Assembly (NCBI RefSeq): GCF_002261475.1
Contig: NZ_NEVN01000001.1
Location: forward strand, 434,001 to 498,000
Length of the DNA stretch: 64,000 nucleotides
Reading direction: 5' to 3'
Source: Bordetella genomosp. 5
Lineage (GTDB): Bacteria; Pseudomonadota; Gammaproteobacteria; Burkholderiales; Burkholderiaceae_B
Shown here: piece by piece, positions 9,528 through 18,346 of the stretch
Position numbering within the stretch: the first letter of the stretch is position 1
Layout of the letters: each line of letters opens with the position of its first letter
Notes under the pieces: model-generated
What the model saw: the letters and a program-made list of their open reading frames with translations, nothing else
What the model was told of the DNA's origin: nothing
Database searches by the model: none
Position numbers and translations under genes: made by a program

Positions 9528-11180
9528 ATGGAAGTATCCGCGCACACCGACACCTTCGCCCGCGACAACCTGCCGCCGGAAGACCTCTGGCCCGAGTTGT
9601 TGCTCGACGGGCCGGACGTGGCCTATCCGGCCCGGCTCAATTGCGCCGTCGAACTCGTCGATCGTCATGTGGCCGAGGGCCGCGGCGAACGTATCGCGCT
9701 GCGCTGGCGCGAGGGCGAAGGCCAGCGCACCATGAGCTACGCCGAGCTGCAGGCGCTGACCAATCAGGTCGCGCAGGTGCTGATCCAGGACATGGGGCTG
9801 GTGCCGGGCAACCGCCTGCTGCTGCGTGGCCCCAACAACGCGATGATGGCGGCCGCCTGGCTGGGCGCCATCAAGGCCGGGCTGGTCACGGTGCCCACCA
9901 TGCCGCTTCTGCGCGCCAAAGAGCTCAAGCAGGTGATCGACAAGGCGCAGGTCCAGGCGATGCTGTGCGACGTGCGGCTGGCCGACGAGGCGCTCGCCTG
10001 CATGCGCCAGGGTGGCGACTACTACTGCCCCGACCTCAAGCAGATCAAGATGTTCAACGACGCGGGCAGCGACTCGCTCGATACACTTGCCGCGAGCAAG
10101 CCGGCCCAGTTTCAGGCTTGCGACACCGCGGCCGACGACGTCTGCCTGATCGCGTTCACGAGCGGCACCACCGGTGCGCCCAAAGGCTGCATGCATTTTC
10201 ATCGCGACGTGCTCGCGATGTGCGATCTCTTTCCGCGCCACGTCATCCGGCCCGCGGCCGACGACATCTTCTGCGGCACGCCGCCCCTGGCCTTCACGTT
10301 CGGCCTGGGCGGCCTGCTGTGCTTCCCGCTGCGGGTGGGCGCCAGCACGGTGCTGGCCGAGAAGCTCAGCCCCGAATCGCTGCTGCAGCTGATCCAGGAT
10401 TTCCGCGCGACCATCTGCTTCACGGCGCCCACGTTCTATCGTCAGATGGCGCCGCTGGTGCCGCGCTTCGATATCGGCTCGCTGCAAAAGACCGTGTCGG
10501 CCGGCGAAGCGCTGCCGGATGCCACGCGCCAGCTCTGGAAAGAGGCCTCGGGCATCGAGATGATCGACGGCATCGGCGGTACCGAGATGATTCACGTGTT
10601 CGTGTCCAGCCCGCCCGAGGCCGTGCGCCGTGGCGCGATCGGCAAGGTGGTGCCGGGCTACGTGGCCATGGTGGTCGACGAAGACATGCAACCGGTGCCG
10701 GCCGGCACCACGGGGCGTCTGGCGATCAAGGGTCCCACCGGCTGCCGCTACCTGGCCGACGAGCGCCAGCGCCGCTTCGTGCAGAACGGCTGGAACCTCC
10801 CCGGCGACACCTTCATGCAGGACGCCGACGGTTATCTGTACTATCAGGCCCGCAACGACGACATGATCATTTCGGCCGGCTACAACATCGCCGGCCCCGA
10901 GGTCGAGGACGCGCTGCTGCGCCACGAGGCCGTGGCCGAATGCGGGGTGGTGGGCATGCCCGACGACGAGCGTGGCCAGCTGGTGGCCGCCTACGTGGTG
11001 CTCAAGCCGGGCTTCGACGGCACGCCCGAGCTCTCCACGGCCTTGCAGACCTACGTGAAGAACAACATCGCGCCCTACAAGTATCCGCGCGTGATCAATT
11101 TCGTGACCGCGCTGCCGCGCACCGAAACCGGCAAGCTGCAGCGTTTCGCGCTGCGCAAGCAGGCCGCCGGAGACAAGTGA
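9528..11180 (+). CDS. Aryl-CoA ligase, 2-aminobenzoate-CoA ligase/benzoate-CoA ligase family
   Basis: 550 residues, an AMP-forming acyl-CoA synthetase. The P-loop-like motif is FTSGTTGAPKGCMHFHRDVL; later come GIGGTEMIHVF, the hinge region YYQARNDDMIISAGYNI and the C-terminal catalytic Lys in TETGKLQRF. The HFHRDV extension and overall layout resemble 2-aminobenzoate-CoA ligases (AbmG of Azoarcus evansii) more than benzoate-CoA ligases. It would convert the aromatic acid, ATP and CoA to aryl-CoA, the entry step of the operon. The RBS AAGGGGA precedes ATG 9528. The stop overlaps the next start. Confidence 0.87.
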   Translation: MEVSAHTDTFARDNLPPEDLWPELLLDGPDVAYPARLNCAVELVDRHVAEGRGERIALRWREGEGQRTMSYAELQALTNQVAQVLIQDMGLVPGNRLLLRGPNNAMMAAAWLGAIKAGLVTVPTMPLLRAKELKQVIDKAQVQAMLCDVRLADEALACMRQGGDYYCPDLKQIKMFNDAGSDSLDTLAASKPAQFQACDTAADDVCLIAFTSGTTGAPKGCMHFHRDVLAMCDLFPRHVIRPAADDIFCGTPPLAFTFGLGGLLCFPLRVGASTVLAEKLSPESLLQLIQDFRATICFTAPTFYRQMAPLVPRFDIGSLQKTVSAGEALPDATRQLWKEASGIEMIDGIGGTEMIHVFVSSPPEAVRRGAIGKVVPGYVAMVVDEDMQPVPAGTTGRLAIKGPTGCRYLADERQRRFVQNGWNLPGDTFMQDADGYLYYQARNDDMIISAGYNIAGPEVEDALLRHEAVAECGVVGMPDDERGQLVAAYVVLKPGFDGTPELSTALQTYVKNNIAPYKYPRVINFVTALPRTETGKLQRFALRKQAAGDK

Positions 11181-11620
11181 TGGGTACGCCGTTCGAAGCG
11201 GAGATCGAGGTCCGGTTCCGGCATTGCGACCCGGCCGGCATCGTGTTCTACCCGCGCTATTTCGAGATGATCAACGACTTCGTCGAGCACTGGTTCGACC
11301 GGGGCATGGATCTGCCGTTCCATACGCTGCACGTCGAGCGCCATATCGGCACGCCGCTGGCGTCGGTGCAATGCGACTTCTCGGCGCCCAGCCGCTGGCA
11401 CGAGCGCCTGCGCCAGGTGCTCACGGTGCGCCGCATCGGTGGCGCCTCGTTTCGCGCCGATGTGCGCTTCGAGGGCCAGGACGGTCAGCTGCGGCTGGCG
11501 GCCAGCCTGACGATCGTGACGGTCGATCTGCGCACCATGAAAGCCACGCCGCTGCCCGACGACCTGCGTGCCCGCATGCAGGCGTTCGTGGTCGACGATA
11601 CCCCGGCGTCCGCGCCCTGA
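11180..11620 (+). CDS. Acyl-CoA thioesterase, 4-hydroxybenzoyl-CoA thioesterase family
   Basis: 146 residues with a single hotdog fold. The motif HCDPAGIVFYPRYFEMIND near residue 15 is the signature of 4HBT-type thioesterases and contains the catalytic Asp (DPAG). The ATG (11180) overlaps the ligase stop. It may release CoA from dead-end aryl-CoA or from a pathway intermediate, preventing CoA sequestration. Thioesterases are standard members of aerobic aryl-CoA clusters; the precise substrate is not visible. Confidence 0.85.
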   Translation: MGTPFEAEIEVRFRHCDPAGIVFYPRYFEMINDFVEHWFDRGMDLPFHTLHVERHIGTPLASVQCDFSAPSRWHERLRQVLTVRRIGGASFRADVRFEGQDGQLRLAASLTIVTVDLRTMKATPLPDDLRARMQAFVVDDTPASAP

Positions 11621-11664
11621 GATTCGATTCGCAATACCCAATAGACCGATAAGAGGATGAGGCT

Positions 11665-12072
11665 ATGAAAATTCTGCAACCGCCCGATTGGCTCGCGCCG
11701 CGCGGCTATTCCAACGGCATGATGACCGAGATGCAGGTGGGTTCGCGCCTGCTGTTCGTGGGCGGCCAGATCGGCTGGAACGGTCAGCAGCAGTTCGAGA
11801 CCGATGATTTCGCGCTGCAGGTGCGCCAGACGCTGGCGAACATCGTGGCCATCCTGGCCGAGGGTGGCGCCACGCCGGCCCACATCGTGCGCATGACCTG
11901 GTACGTGAAGAACAAGCAGGAGTATGTGGCGGCCTATCCCGAGATCGGCAAGCACTATCGCGAGCTGATCGGCCGGCACTTCCCGGCCATGACCGCGGTC
12001 GAGGTCGCCGACCTCGTCGAAGACCGCGCCAAGGTCGAGATCGAGGTGACGGCGGTGGTGACGCCGGCCTGA
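11665..12072 (+). CDS. RidA family protein (YjgF/YER057c/UK114)
   Basis: 135 residues with the RidA-type layout: GSRLLFVGGQIGWNG, then QTLANIVAILAEGGATPAHIVRMTWYV and the C-terminal PAMTAVEVADLVEDRAKVEIE. The conserved Arg that contacts carboxylates in true RidA imine deaminases lies in the TAVEV segment in other members and is not obvious here, so enamine/imine hydrolase activity is likely but not proven. It is last in the operon. In anthranilate breakdown the ring amino group yields enamine/imine intermediates, which would explain its presence. Confidence 0.82.
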   Translation: MKILQPPDWLAPRGYSNGMMTEMQVGSRLLFVGGQIGWNGQQQFETDDFALQVRQTLANIVAILAEGGATPAHIVRMTWYVKNKQEYVAAYPEIGKHYRELIGRHFPAMTAVEVADLVEDRAKVEIEVTAVVTPA

Positions 12073-12084
12073 CGCCGCGCGGTA

Positions 12085-13077
12085 TCAGTTTGCCCGTGCC
12101 CGGCGCCGCAGGGTGGCGCTGGGCAGTTCGCCGTGGCGCTCGCGGTAATACTCCGAGAAGCGCCCCAGATGGCCGAAGCCGACCGCCAACGCGGCGTCGG
12201 TCACGCCGTGCGCGCCACTCAGAAGATGGTCGCGCGCGCTGTCCAGGCGCAACGTGCGCAGCGCCGACATCGGCGTCGTGCCGCGATGCGCGTGAAACAG
12301 CCGTGCCAGCTGGCTGGCGCTGACGCCCGCGTGGCGGGCGATGTCGGCCGCACAGATCGGCGCGGCCAGATGCGCGTGCATGTAAGCCTCGGCCTGGGCC
12401 AGGTGACGTGGCACCGCGTGCGCGCCATCGCGCCAGGTATTGGGCTGGTGCCAGAGCAGGTGCAGTACCAGCATCTCCTGCATTCGTAGTGTCCAGATGT
12501 CGGCGGGCACCGCGCCCACCGGCGCGGCCTGTGCCAGCAGCGGCAGGGTATGCAGCAGTCCCGCCACCAGCGCCCGCCAAGTGGACCCCGTCGGCGTGTC
12601 GAGCGCCAGCGACGGCGCGAAGTCGAGCGGCCGCCGCGCCGCGGCGCCGAAAGCCTGCTGGCCGACCTGGTCGAGCAGGCCGCGCGGAATCTTGAGCATC
12701 AGCTGTTCGCAGCCGCTTTCCCAGTGCAGGGCCAGCGGGCGGTCGGGTGCGATCACCGCCGCCCGCCGCGTACAGGTCTCGACGATGTCGGCGCCGCACT
12801 GGACGCGGGCCCGTCCGACGAGCGGCACCTGCACCAGCATGAAATCGCGCAGGCGGCCGGGATCGATCCGGACCTCCGGGCCATAACGCAGGGTACAGAT
12901 CGTGAGCGCACCCACCTGCGCGCGCGACAGCCGCGCGTCCACCGGCCCGGCCTGCCAGCTCAGGTGGTGATCCTTGAGCGCCTCGGAGACGCGGTTGCGG
13001 GTCTCGTCGCGCTCGCGCGAGCGGAACACCCGCCGGGCCACCAGCGGGGCCAGTTCACTGCGCGACCATCCTTGCAT
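12085..13077 (-). CDS. AraC family transcriptional regulator
   Basis: 330 residues. The N-terminal ~200 residues look like the AraC-binding-like/FeaR-type sensor domain; the C-terminal ~100 carry two helix-turn-helix units (ICAADIARHAGVSASQLARLF and VTDAALAVGFGHLGRFSEYYRE). It converges on ridA with only 12 bp between them and is divergent from the second receptor gene, with a 193-bp shared upstream region. It is the best local candidate to activate one or both catabolic operons in response to the aromatic substrate. That link is inferred from position. Confidence 0.88.
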   Translation of the reverse strand: MQGWSRSELAPLVARRVFRSRERDETRNRVSEALKDHHLSWQAGPVDARLSRAQVGALTICTLRYGPEVRIDPGRLRDFMLVQVPLVGRARVQCGADIVETCTRRAAVIAPDRPLALHWESGCEQLMLKIPRGLLDQVGQQAFGAAARRPLDFAPSLALDTPTGSTWRALVAGLLHTLPLLAQAAPVGAVPADIWTLRMQEMLVLHLLWHQPNTWRDGAHAVPRHLAQAEAYMHAHLAAPICAADIARHAGVSASQLARLFHAHRGTTPMSALRTLRLDSARDHLLSGAHGVTDAALAVGFGHLGRFSEYYRERHGELPSATLRRRARAN

Positions 13078-13270
13078 GCTGTTCTCCCCGGCTGTCCGGA
13101 CGCGGCAAAGTCGATCGACTGTAGAGCAGGCTCCGGACGAACGGAATTAGGTGAATCGCGGATAAGGCTGGCGTAAAACGGATAGAGCGTTGTCCCGGCC
13201 CGGCGTATCGTGGGTGTCGAGCCTGTGCCGTGAGAGCCGGGCCGCCATTGCGAACTCAAGGGGAACACGC

Positions 13271-14482
13271 ATGAACCTCGGCAATACATCCGTTGGTGTC
13301 GCCGCTGCGCGCCTGCGCGCTCGGGTCTGGTTGGCGGCGGCCTCCGCCGCCGTGTGCTGTACCGTCGCGGCCGCGCCGGCCAAGGAGGTGAAGGTCGGGC
13401 TGGTCACGACGCTGTCCGGTCCGGGCGCCGCGCTCGGCAACGAAATCCGCGACGGCTTCAATCTGGCGTTGCAGCACACCGGCGGCCAGCTGGGCGGCCT
13501 GCCGGCGCAGGTGCTCGTGGCCGACGACCAGCAAAAGGCCGATGCCGGCCGCCAGGCCGTCGAACGCCTGCTCAAGCGCGACAAGGTCGACATCATGACC
13601 GGCATGGTGTTCTCCAACGTGCTGCTGCCCGTCATGCCCGCCATTCTGCAGGCCGACACCATCTATCTCAGCACCAATACCGGCCCCGAGAACTACGCGG
13701 GTGCGGGCTGCCATCCCAACTTCTTCGCCGTGGCCTGGCAAAACGAAGACATTCCCGCGGCCATGGGCAAGTACGCCACCGACAAGGGCTACAAGCGGGT
13801 GGCGCTGATCGCGCCCGACTATCCCGGCGGCCGCGAGTCGCTCAAGGGCTTCAAGCGGCTCTACAAGGGCGGCGTGGCCGACGAGGTCTATACCCAGATG
13901 GGCCAGCTCGACTATGGCGTCGAGATCTCGCAGCTGCGTGCCAGTCAGCCCGACGCCGTGTTCTTCTTCCTGCCCGGCGGCATGGGGGTGAACTTCATCA
14001 AGCAGTTCCACAGCGCCGGGCTGACCGGCCGGATCGCGTTGCTGGCCCCGGGCTTTTCGGGCGACCAGGACACCATCGCCGCGGTGGGCGCGCCGATCGA
14101 GGGATTGTTCAACACCGCGCAGTGGGCAGCCGATCTCGACAACGCGGCGAATCAGCGCTTCGTGACCGATTTCAAGGCGAAGTACGGCCGCACGCCTTCG
14201 CTCTACGCCTCGCAAGGCTACGACGCCGCCATGCTGCTCGACAGCGCGGTGCGCCACACCAAGGGCGATCTTTCCACGCCCGCGCTGCGTGCGGCGCTCA
14301 AGCGGGCCGACTTCACGTCGGTGCGCGGCAGCTTCGCCTTCAACCAGAACCAATACCCCATCCAGGATTACTACCTGCGGCAGGTGGTCAAGCAGCCCGA
14401 CGGCACGCTGACCAACCGGCGCGTCGCGACCGTGCTCACGCAGTACCAGGACCCGTTCGCCGCCGCCTGCAAGATGCAATGA
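13271..14482 (+). CDS. ABC transporter substrate-binding protein, branched-chain amino acid type (second copy)
   Basis: 403 residues with an N-terminal hydrophobic signal sequence ending near AAAPAKEVKVG, then a type I periplasmic-binding fold (KVGLVTTLSGPGAALG, LVADDQQKADAGRQAVERL). The C-terminal half is closely similar to the partial receptor at 1-446. ATG 13271 follows CAAGGGGA. No permease or ATPase genes follow it, so it probably docks on the LivHMGF importer upstream or on one elsewhere. It is the first gene of the second catabolic cluster and is divergent from the AraC gene. Confidence 0.9.
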   Translation: MNLGNTSVGVAAARLRARVWLAAASAAVCCTVAAAPAKEVKVGLVTTLSGPGAALGNEIRDGFNLALQHTGGQLGGLPAQVLVADDQQKADAGRQAVERLLKRDKVDIMTGMVFSNVLLPVMPAILQADTIYLSTNTGPENYAGAGCHPNFFAVAWQNEDIPAAMGKYATDKGYKRVALIAPDYPGGRESLKGFKRLYKGGVADEVYTQMGQLDYGVEISQLRASQPDAVFFFLPGGMGVNFIKQFHSAGLTGRIALLAPGFSGDQDTIAAVGAPIEGLFNTAQWAADLDNAANQRFVTDFKAKYGRTPSLYASQGYDAAMLLDSAVRHTKGDLSTPALRAALKRADFTSVRGSFAFNQNQYPIQDYYLRQVVKQPDGTLTNRRVATVLTQYQDPFAAACKMQ

Positions 14483-14525
14483 CCCCGGCCGCGTCCTCCG
14501 GACGCGTGCCGCACAAGGAGACCCC

Positions 14526-15773
14526 ATGACTTCCACCGTACAGACCCGCAACGTGCGCATCGAGGCGCAGGACGGCGGCACTTTCGACGCCTACCTCGCC
14601 GTCCCGGCGTCGGGTTCGGGCCCCGGCCTGGTGCTCTGCCAGGAGATCTTCGGCGTCAACGACTTCATGCGCCGCACCGCGCAGCTGCTGGCCGAAGAGG
14701 GCTACGTGGTGCTGGTGCCCGACCTGTTCTGGCGCCAGCAGCCCGGCATCCAGCTCACCGACGGCCCCTCCGACATGCCCAAGGCGTTCGCGCTGTATCA
14801 GGGCTTCGACGAAAACCTGGGCGTGGCCGACATCGGCGCCACGGTCGCCAGGCTGCGCACGCTGCCCGAATGCGAGGGCGGCGTGGGCGCCCTGGGCTAT
14901 TGCCTGGGCGGCAAGCTCGCCTATCTGGCGGCCTGCCGCACCGATGTCGACGTGGCCGTGGGTTACTACGGCGTGGGCATCGAAAACAGCCTCGACGAAA
15001 TCCAGAACCTGCGCGGCAGCCTGGTGCTGCATATCGCCGAGCAGGACGGCTTCTGTCCGCCGCCCGCGCGCGCGCAGATCCTCGAAGCGCTGTCGGGGCG
15101 CAAGGGCGTCGAGCTCTACGTCTATCCGGGCGTGGACCACGCCTTCGCGCGTACCGGCGGCGATCACTACGACAAGCCGTCGGCGCTGATGGCGCACCAG
15201 CGCAGCATCGCCGCGCTCAAGCGCGCCATCGGCCCGCATTACGACTTCTCCTATCTGTGGGACAAGCACTGCGAATACGAATTCGGCACGCGCGATGTCG
15301 CGGCCACGATGGCCACGATGGTGGCCGAACCCTACGTCAATCACATTCCCACCATGACGGGCGGCGTGGGCCACAAGGAGCTGTCGCGCTTCTACCAGCA
15401 CCACTTCGTCAACAACAATCCGCCCGACACCCGGCTGATTCCGTTGTCGCGCACCGTGGGCGCCACGCAGATCGTCGACGAGATGCTGTTCTGCTTCACG
15501 CACACCACCGAGATCGACTGGATGCTGCCCGGCGTGGCGCCCACCGGTAAAGCCGTGGAAGTGCCGCTCATCGCGATCGTGAAATTCCGCGGCGACAAGC
15601 TCTATCACGAGCACATCTACTGGGACCAGGCCAGCGTGCTGGTGCAGATCGGCCTGCTCGATCCGGAGGGCCTGCCGGTGGCGGGCGTCGAGACCGCGCG
15701 CAAGCTGCTCGACGAAACACTGCCCTCCAACACGCTGATGGCGCGCTGGCAGGACAGCGCCCGTCACGGCTGA
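14526..15773 (+). CDS. Dienelactone hydrolase family protein fused to a SnoaL-like domain
   Basis: 415 residues. Residues 1-~235 are a dienelactone hydrolase: LVLCQEIFGVNDFMRR, nucleophile Cys in ALGYCLGGKLA (GxCxGG), and catalytic His in GVDHAFAR, so the Cys-Asp-His triad seems intact. Residues ~250-415 form a second domain with SnoaL/NTF2-like features (YEFGTRDVAATMATMV, ITWDQASVLVQIGLL-type end: HIYWDQASVLVQ). Stand-alone carboxymethylenebutenolidases are ~235 residues, so this is a fusion. The C-terminal domain could itself be a small-molecule cyclase or hydrolase. The substrate is unknown. Confidence 0.85.
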   Translation: MTSTVQTRNVRIEAQDGGTFDAYLAVPASGSGPGLVLCQEIFGVNDFMRRTAQLLAEEGYVVLVPDLFWRQQPGIQLTDGPSDMPKAFALYQGFDENLGVADIGATVARLRTLPECEGGVGALGYCLGGKLAYLAACRTDVDVAVGYYGVGIENSLDEIQNLRGSLVLHIAEQDGFCPPPARAQILEALSGRKGVELYVYPGVDHAFARTGGDHYDKPSALMAHQRSIAALKRAIGPHYDFSYLWDKHCEYEFGTRDVAATMATMVAEPYVNHIPTMTGGVGHKELSRFYQHHFVNNNPPDTRLIPLSRTVGATQIVDEMLFCFTHTTEIDWMLPGVAPTGKAVEVPLIAIVKFRGDKLYHEHIYWDQASVLVQIGLLDPEGLPVAGVETARKLLDETLPSNTLMARWQDSARHG

Positions 15774-15852
15774 ACCCGATGGGGCGCCGGTGCGCGCCGC
15801 ATCGCTGCAGACTCGCGGGGCGCCGGCCGGCGCCCCTTGCTGGAGATAGACC

Positions 15853-17199
15853 ATGGCTTATACCGAAGCGCAGTTGGCCGCGCTGGTGCGCGGCGACAGC
15901 GTCCACAAAACCGTCTACACCGATCCCGAGATCTATGCCCTGGAGATGCGCCGCATCTACGGCCGCGCCTGGATCTACGTGGGCCACGAAAGCCAGGTGC
16001 CCGGCACCGGCGATTACCATACGACGCGGCTGGGCGACCAGGACGTGATGATGGTGCGCGCCGCCGATGGCCGCGTGCATGTGCTGTACAACCGCTGTCC
16101 GCACAAGGGCGCCAAGGTGGTGGCCGATGGCGATGGTTGCGCCGGCAAGTTCTTTCGCTGCCCGTATCACGCCTGGACCTTCAAGCTCGATGGTTCGCAT
16201 CTGGGCGTGCCGCTCAAGCAGGGCCTCGAAGACACCAACTACGATCCCAAGAGCCCCGAGTTTTCGATGCGGCGCGTGGCGCGGGTTCAGAGTTATCGCG
16301 GCTTCGTGTTCGCCAGCCAGAGCGCCGACGGTCCCGAGCTCGAGGCGTTCCTGGGCGGCGTGCGCTCGTCGATCGACAACCTCTGCGATCGCTCGCCCAC
16401 GGGCGAGGTCGAAGTGGCCGGCGGCATCTTCCGCGTGATGCAGCGCTCCAACTGGAAGGTGTTCTACGAAAACCTGCACGACACCATGCATGCCCGCGTC
16501 ACGCACGAGTCGTCGTTTCAGGCGGCGCGCGACGAGGCCCAGGAGCTCGGCGAAATGCCGTTCGAGCTGCACATCATGGACGGCAATGGCGAGCCCTACG
16601 AGTTCTGGGAAAAGCTGGAGCTGCGCGCCTACCCCAACGGCCACGGCTACATGGAAGGCATTTTCAATCCGGGCGCGGCCGAACGCGATCCGGTGTCGCG
16701 CGCGCATTTCGAGGTGCTCACGCAGGCCTACGGTGAAGATCGCGCCCGCGAGATCCTGGGCATGAATCGCCACAACACCGTGATCTATGGCAGCGGATCG
16801 CCGCACACGGTGTTCCAGCAGTTTCGCGTGATCCGCCCGGTGGCCGTCGATCGCACGCTGATCGAGATCCAGACCTTCCGCTGCAAGGGCGCGCCCGACA
16901 GCGTGTTCCGCCGCGCGATGCTGTATGCGAACGTGATCAATTCTCCCTCGTCGAACGTCATGCCCGACGACATCGAACTCTACAGCCGCTGCCAGGAAGG
17001 CAACGCCACGCAGGGGGGAGAGTGGGTCAGCATGCATCGCTATCACGGCACCGATCGCAGCGATGAACAAGGCCTGGTGTCCACCAACGGCACCAGCGAA
17101 CTGCCGATGCGCAATCAATTCCAGGCCTGGCGCGACTACATGACGCAGCCCGTGGCGGTGCCCGTCGCGATGCCGCAGAAGGAGCAAGCATGCTGCTAG
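15853..17199 (+). CDS. Aromatic ring-hydroxylating dioxygenase, large (alpha) subunit
   Basis: 448 residues. The Rieske [2Fe-2S] site is RCPHKGAKV and, 18 residues on, RCPYHAWTF (C-x-H...C-x2-H). The mononuclear iron site is HDTMHARVTH (D-x2-H-x4-H), and a late Asp should complete it. Catalytic alpha subunit of a non-heme iron oxygenase adding both atoms of O2 to an aromatic ring. It overlaps the beta gene by 10 bp. No ferredoxin or reductase gene is nearby, so electrons must come from a component encoded elsewhere. The substrate is probably a benzoate-like acid, but this is not readable. Confidence 0.9.
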   Translation: MAYTEAQLAALVRGDSVHKTVYTDPEIYALEMRRIYGRAWIYVGHESQVPGTGDYHTTRLGDQDVMMVRAADGRVHVLYNRCPHKGAKVVADGDGCAGKFFRCPYHAWTFKLDGSHLGVPLKQGLEDTNYDPKSPEFSMRRVARVQSYRGFVFASQSADGPELEAFLGGVRSSIDNLCDRSPTGEVEVAGGIFRVMQRSNWKVFYENLHDTMHARVTHESSFQAARDEAQELGEMPFELHIMDGNGEPYEFWEKLELRAYPNGHGYMEGIFNPGAAERDPVSRAHFEVLTQAYGEDRAREILGMNRHNTVIYGSGSPHTVFQQFRVIRPVAVDRTLIEIQTFRCKGAPDSVFRRAMLYANVINSPSSNVMPDDIELYSRCQEGNATQGGEWVSMHRYHGTDRSDEQGLVSTNGTSELPMRNQFQAWRDYMTQPVAVPVAMPQKEQACC

Positions 17200-17723
17200 A
17201 AATCGACTTCGACGTCGGCACCGCCGACCTGGCGCCGGCGCAGGTGCCGGCCGACACTTATCACGCGCTGTGCCAGTTCCTGTACCGCGAGGCGCGGCTG
17301 CTGGACATGCGGCAATACGACGCGTGGCAGTCGCTCTGGACCGACGACGGCATGTACTGGATGCCGCATCACGCCGACCAGGCCAGCCCCTACGATCACG
17401 TCTCGCTGTTCTGGGAAGACAAGATGCTGCGCGACGTGCGTATCCGCCGTCTGCAGCACCCGCGCAACTGGTCGCAGCAGCCGCCGACGCGCTGCGCCCG
17501 CATCGTCGGCAACATCACCGTCGACGGCGTCGATCAGGGCGGCAACCTGGTCGTGCGTTCGGCGTTCCAGCTGACCGAGTGGCGCAAACGCCAGCCGCGC
17601 CAGCTCGCGGGCCACTACACCCACAAGCTCGCGGCAGAGGGCGATGGCTGGCGCATCCGCATGAAGCGCGTGGATCTCGTCACCTGCGACGACGTGCACG
17701 ACGCCTTCGAGGTCTACGTGTGA
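17190..17723 (+). CDS. Aromatic ring-hydroxylating dioxygenase, small (beta) subunit
   Basis: 177 residues, the usual length of the NTF2-fold beta subunit. Features include a helical start (CQFLYREARLLDMRQYDAW) followed by WTDDGMYWMP, then the strand region NITVDG...LVVRSAFQLTEWR. It forms the structural part of an alpha3beta3 oxygenase with the upstream alpha subunit. Start ATG 17190 lies within the alpha gene, preceded by AGGAGC. The stop overlaps the GTG of the next gene. Confidence 0.88.
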   Translation: MLLEIDFDVGTADLAPAQVPADTYHALCQFLYREARLLDMRQYDAWQSLWTDDGMYWMPHHADQASPYDHVSLFWEDKMLRDVRIRRLQHPRNWSQQPPTRCARIVGNITVDGVDQGGNLVVRSAFQLTEWRKRQPRQLAGHYTHKLAAEGDGWRIRMKRVDLVTCDDVHDAFEVYV

Positions 17724-18346
17724 ACGCGCGGCCCGACACGGCGGTGCTGGCGCTGCACTACCAGAACGACGTGCTGCATCCGGACGGTCGCATCCGCCTC
17801 GGCGTGGCGGGCGACGACGTGCTGCGCGGCCGGCTGGTGCGCGCGGCCTGGGATCTGCTCGGCGGGGCGCGGGCGCTCGACCTGACCGTCGTGCACGTGC
17901 GCGTGGCGTTCCAGCCGGGCTACGCCGATCTGATCCAGAATTGCACGATCTTTCGCAACGTGGCGGCCAGCGGCGCCGTGATCGATGGCGAGTGGGGCAG
18001 CGACTTCTATGCCGGCCTCGCGCCCGATCCGGGCCGTCCGCAGGAGCACGCGCTGCGCCACACGCGCATCAGTGCGTTCTACGGCACGGACCTCGACGAG
18101 CTGCTGCGCGCGCATGACGTGCGGCGCCTGATCGTGGGCGGCGTGGCCACCCACTCCGTGGTCGAGGGCACGGTGCGCCATGCCTCGGACATGGGCTATG
18201 AAGTCATGGTGGCCGAAGACGCCTGCGCGGCCGCCGATCCGGCCGCGCACGCGGCCGCGCTCGCCAGCATGAAGCTGATCGCCCGCATCGGCACCGTCGC
18301 CAGTGCGCTGCAATGGGCCACGCACGCTCTCAAGGAACCCGCATGA
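17720..18346 (+). CDS. Isochorismatase-family hydrolase-like protein without the catalytic Cys
   Basis: 208 residues from GTG 17720, overlapping the beta-subunit stop. The isochorismatase fold is clear: LALHYQNDVLHP with the first catalytic Asp, RISAFYGTDLDELL, and GGVATHSVVEGTVRHA. In amidohydrolase members the last motif reads ATNVCVESTAR-like, with Cys as nucleophile; here that place is Val, and the usual Lys before R-x-SAF seems to be His. True isochorismatases also lack the Cys, so it could cleave a vinyl ether or simply be non-amidase. It is co-transcribed with the dioxygenase, so a role on a related aromatic or alicyclic acid is inferred. Confidence 0.8.
   Translation: MNARPDTAVLALHYQNDVLHPDGRIRLGVAGDDVLRGRLVRAAWDLLGGARALDLTVVHVRVAFQPGYADLIQNCTIFRNVAASGAVIDGEWGSDFYAGLAPDPGRPQEHALRHTRISAFYGTDLDELLRAHDVRRLIVGGVATHSVVEGTVRHASDMGYEVMVAEDACAAADPAAHAAALASMKLIARIGTVASALQWATHALKEPA

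Noticed and set aside
12073-12084. Terminator between ridA and the AraC gene
   Set aside because: Only 12 bp separate the convergent stops and no hairpin fits.
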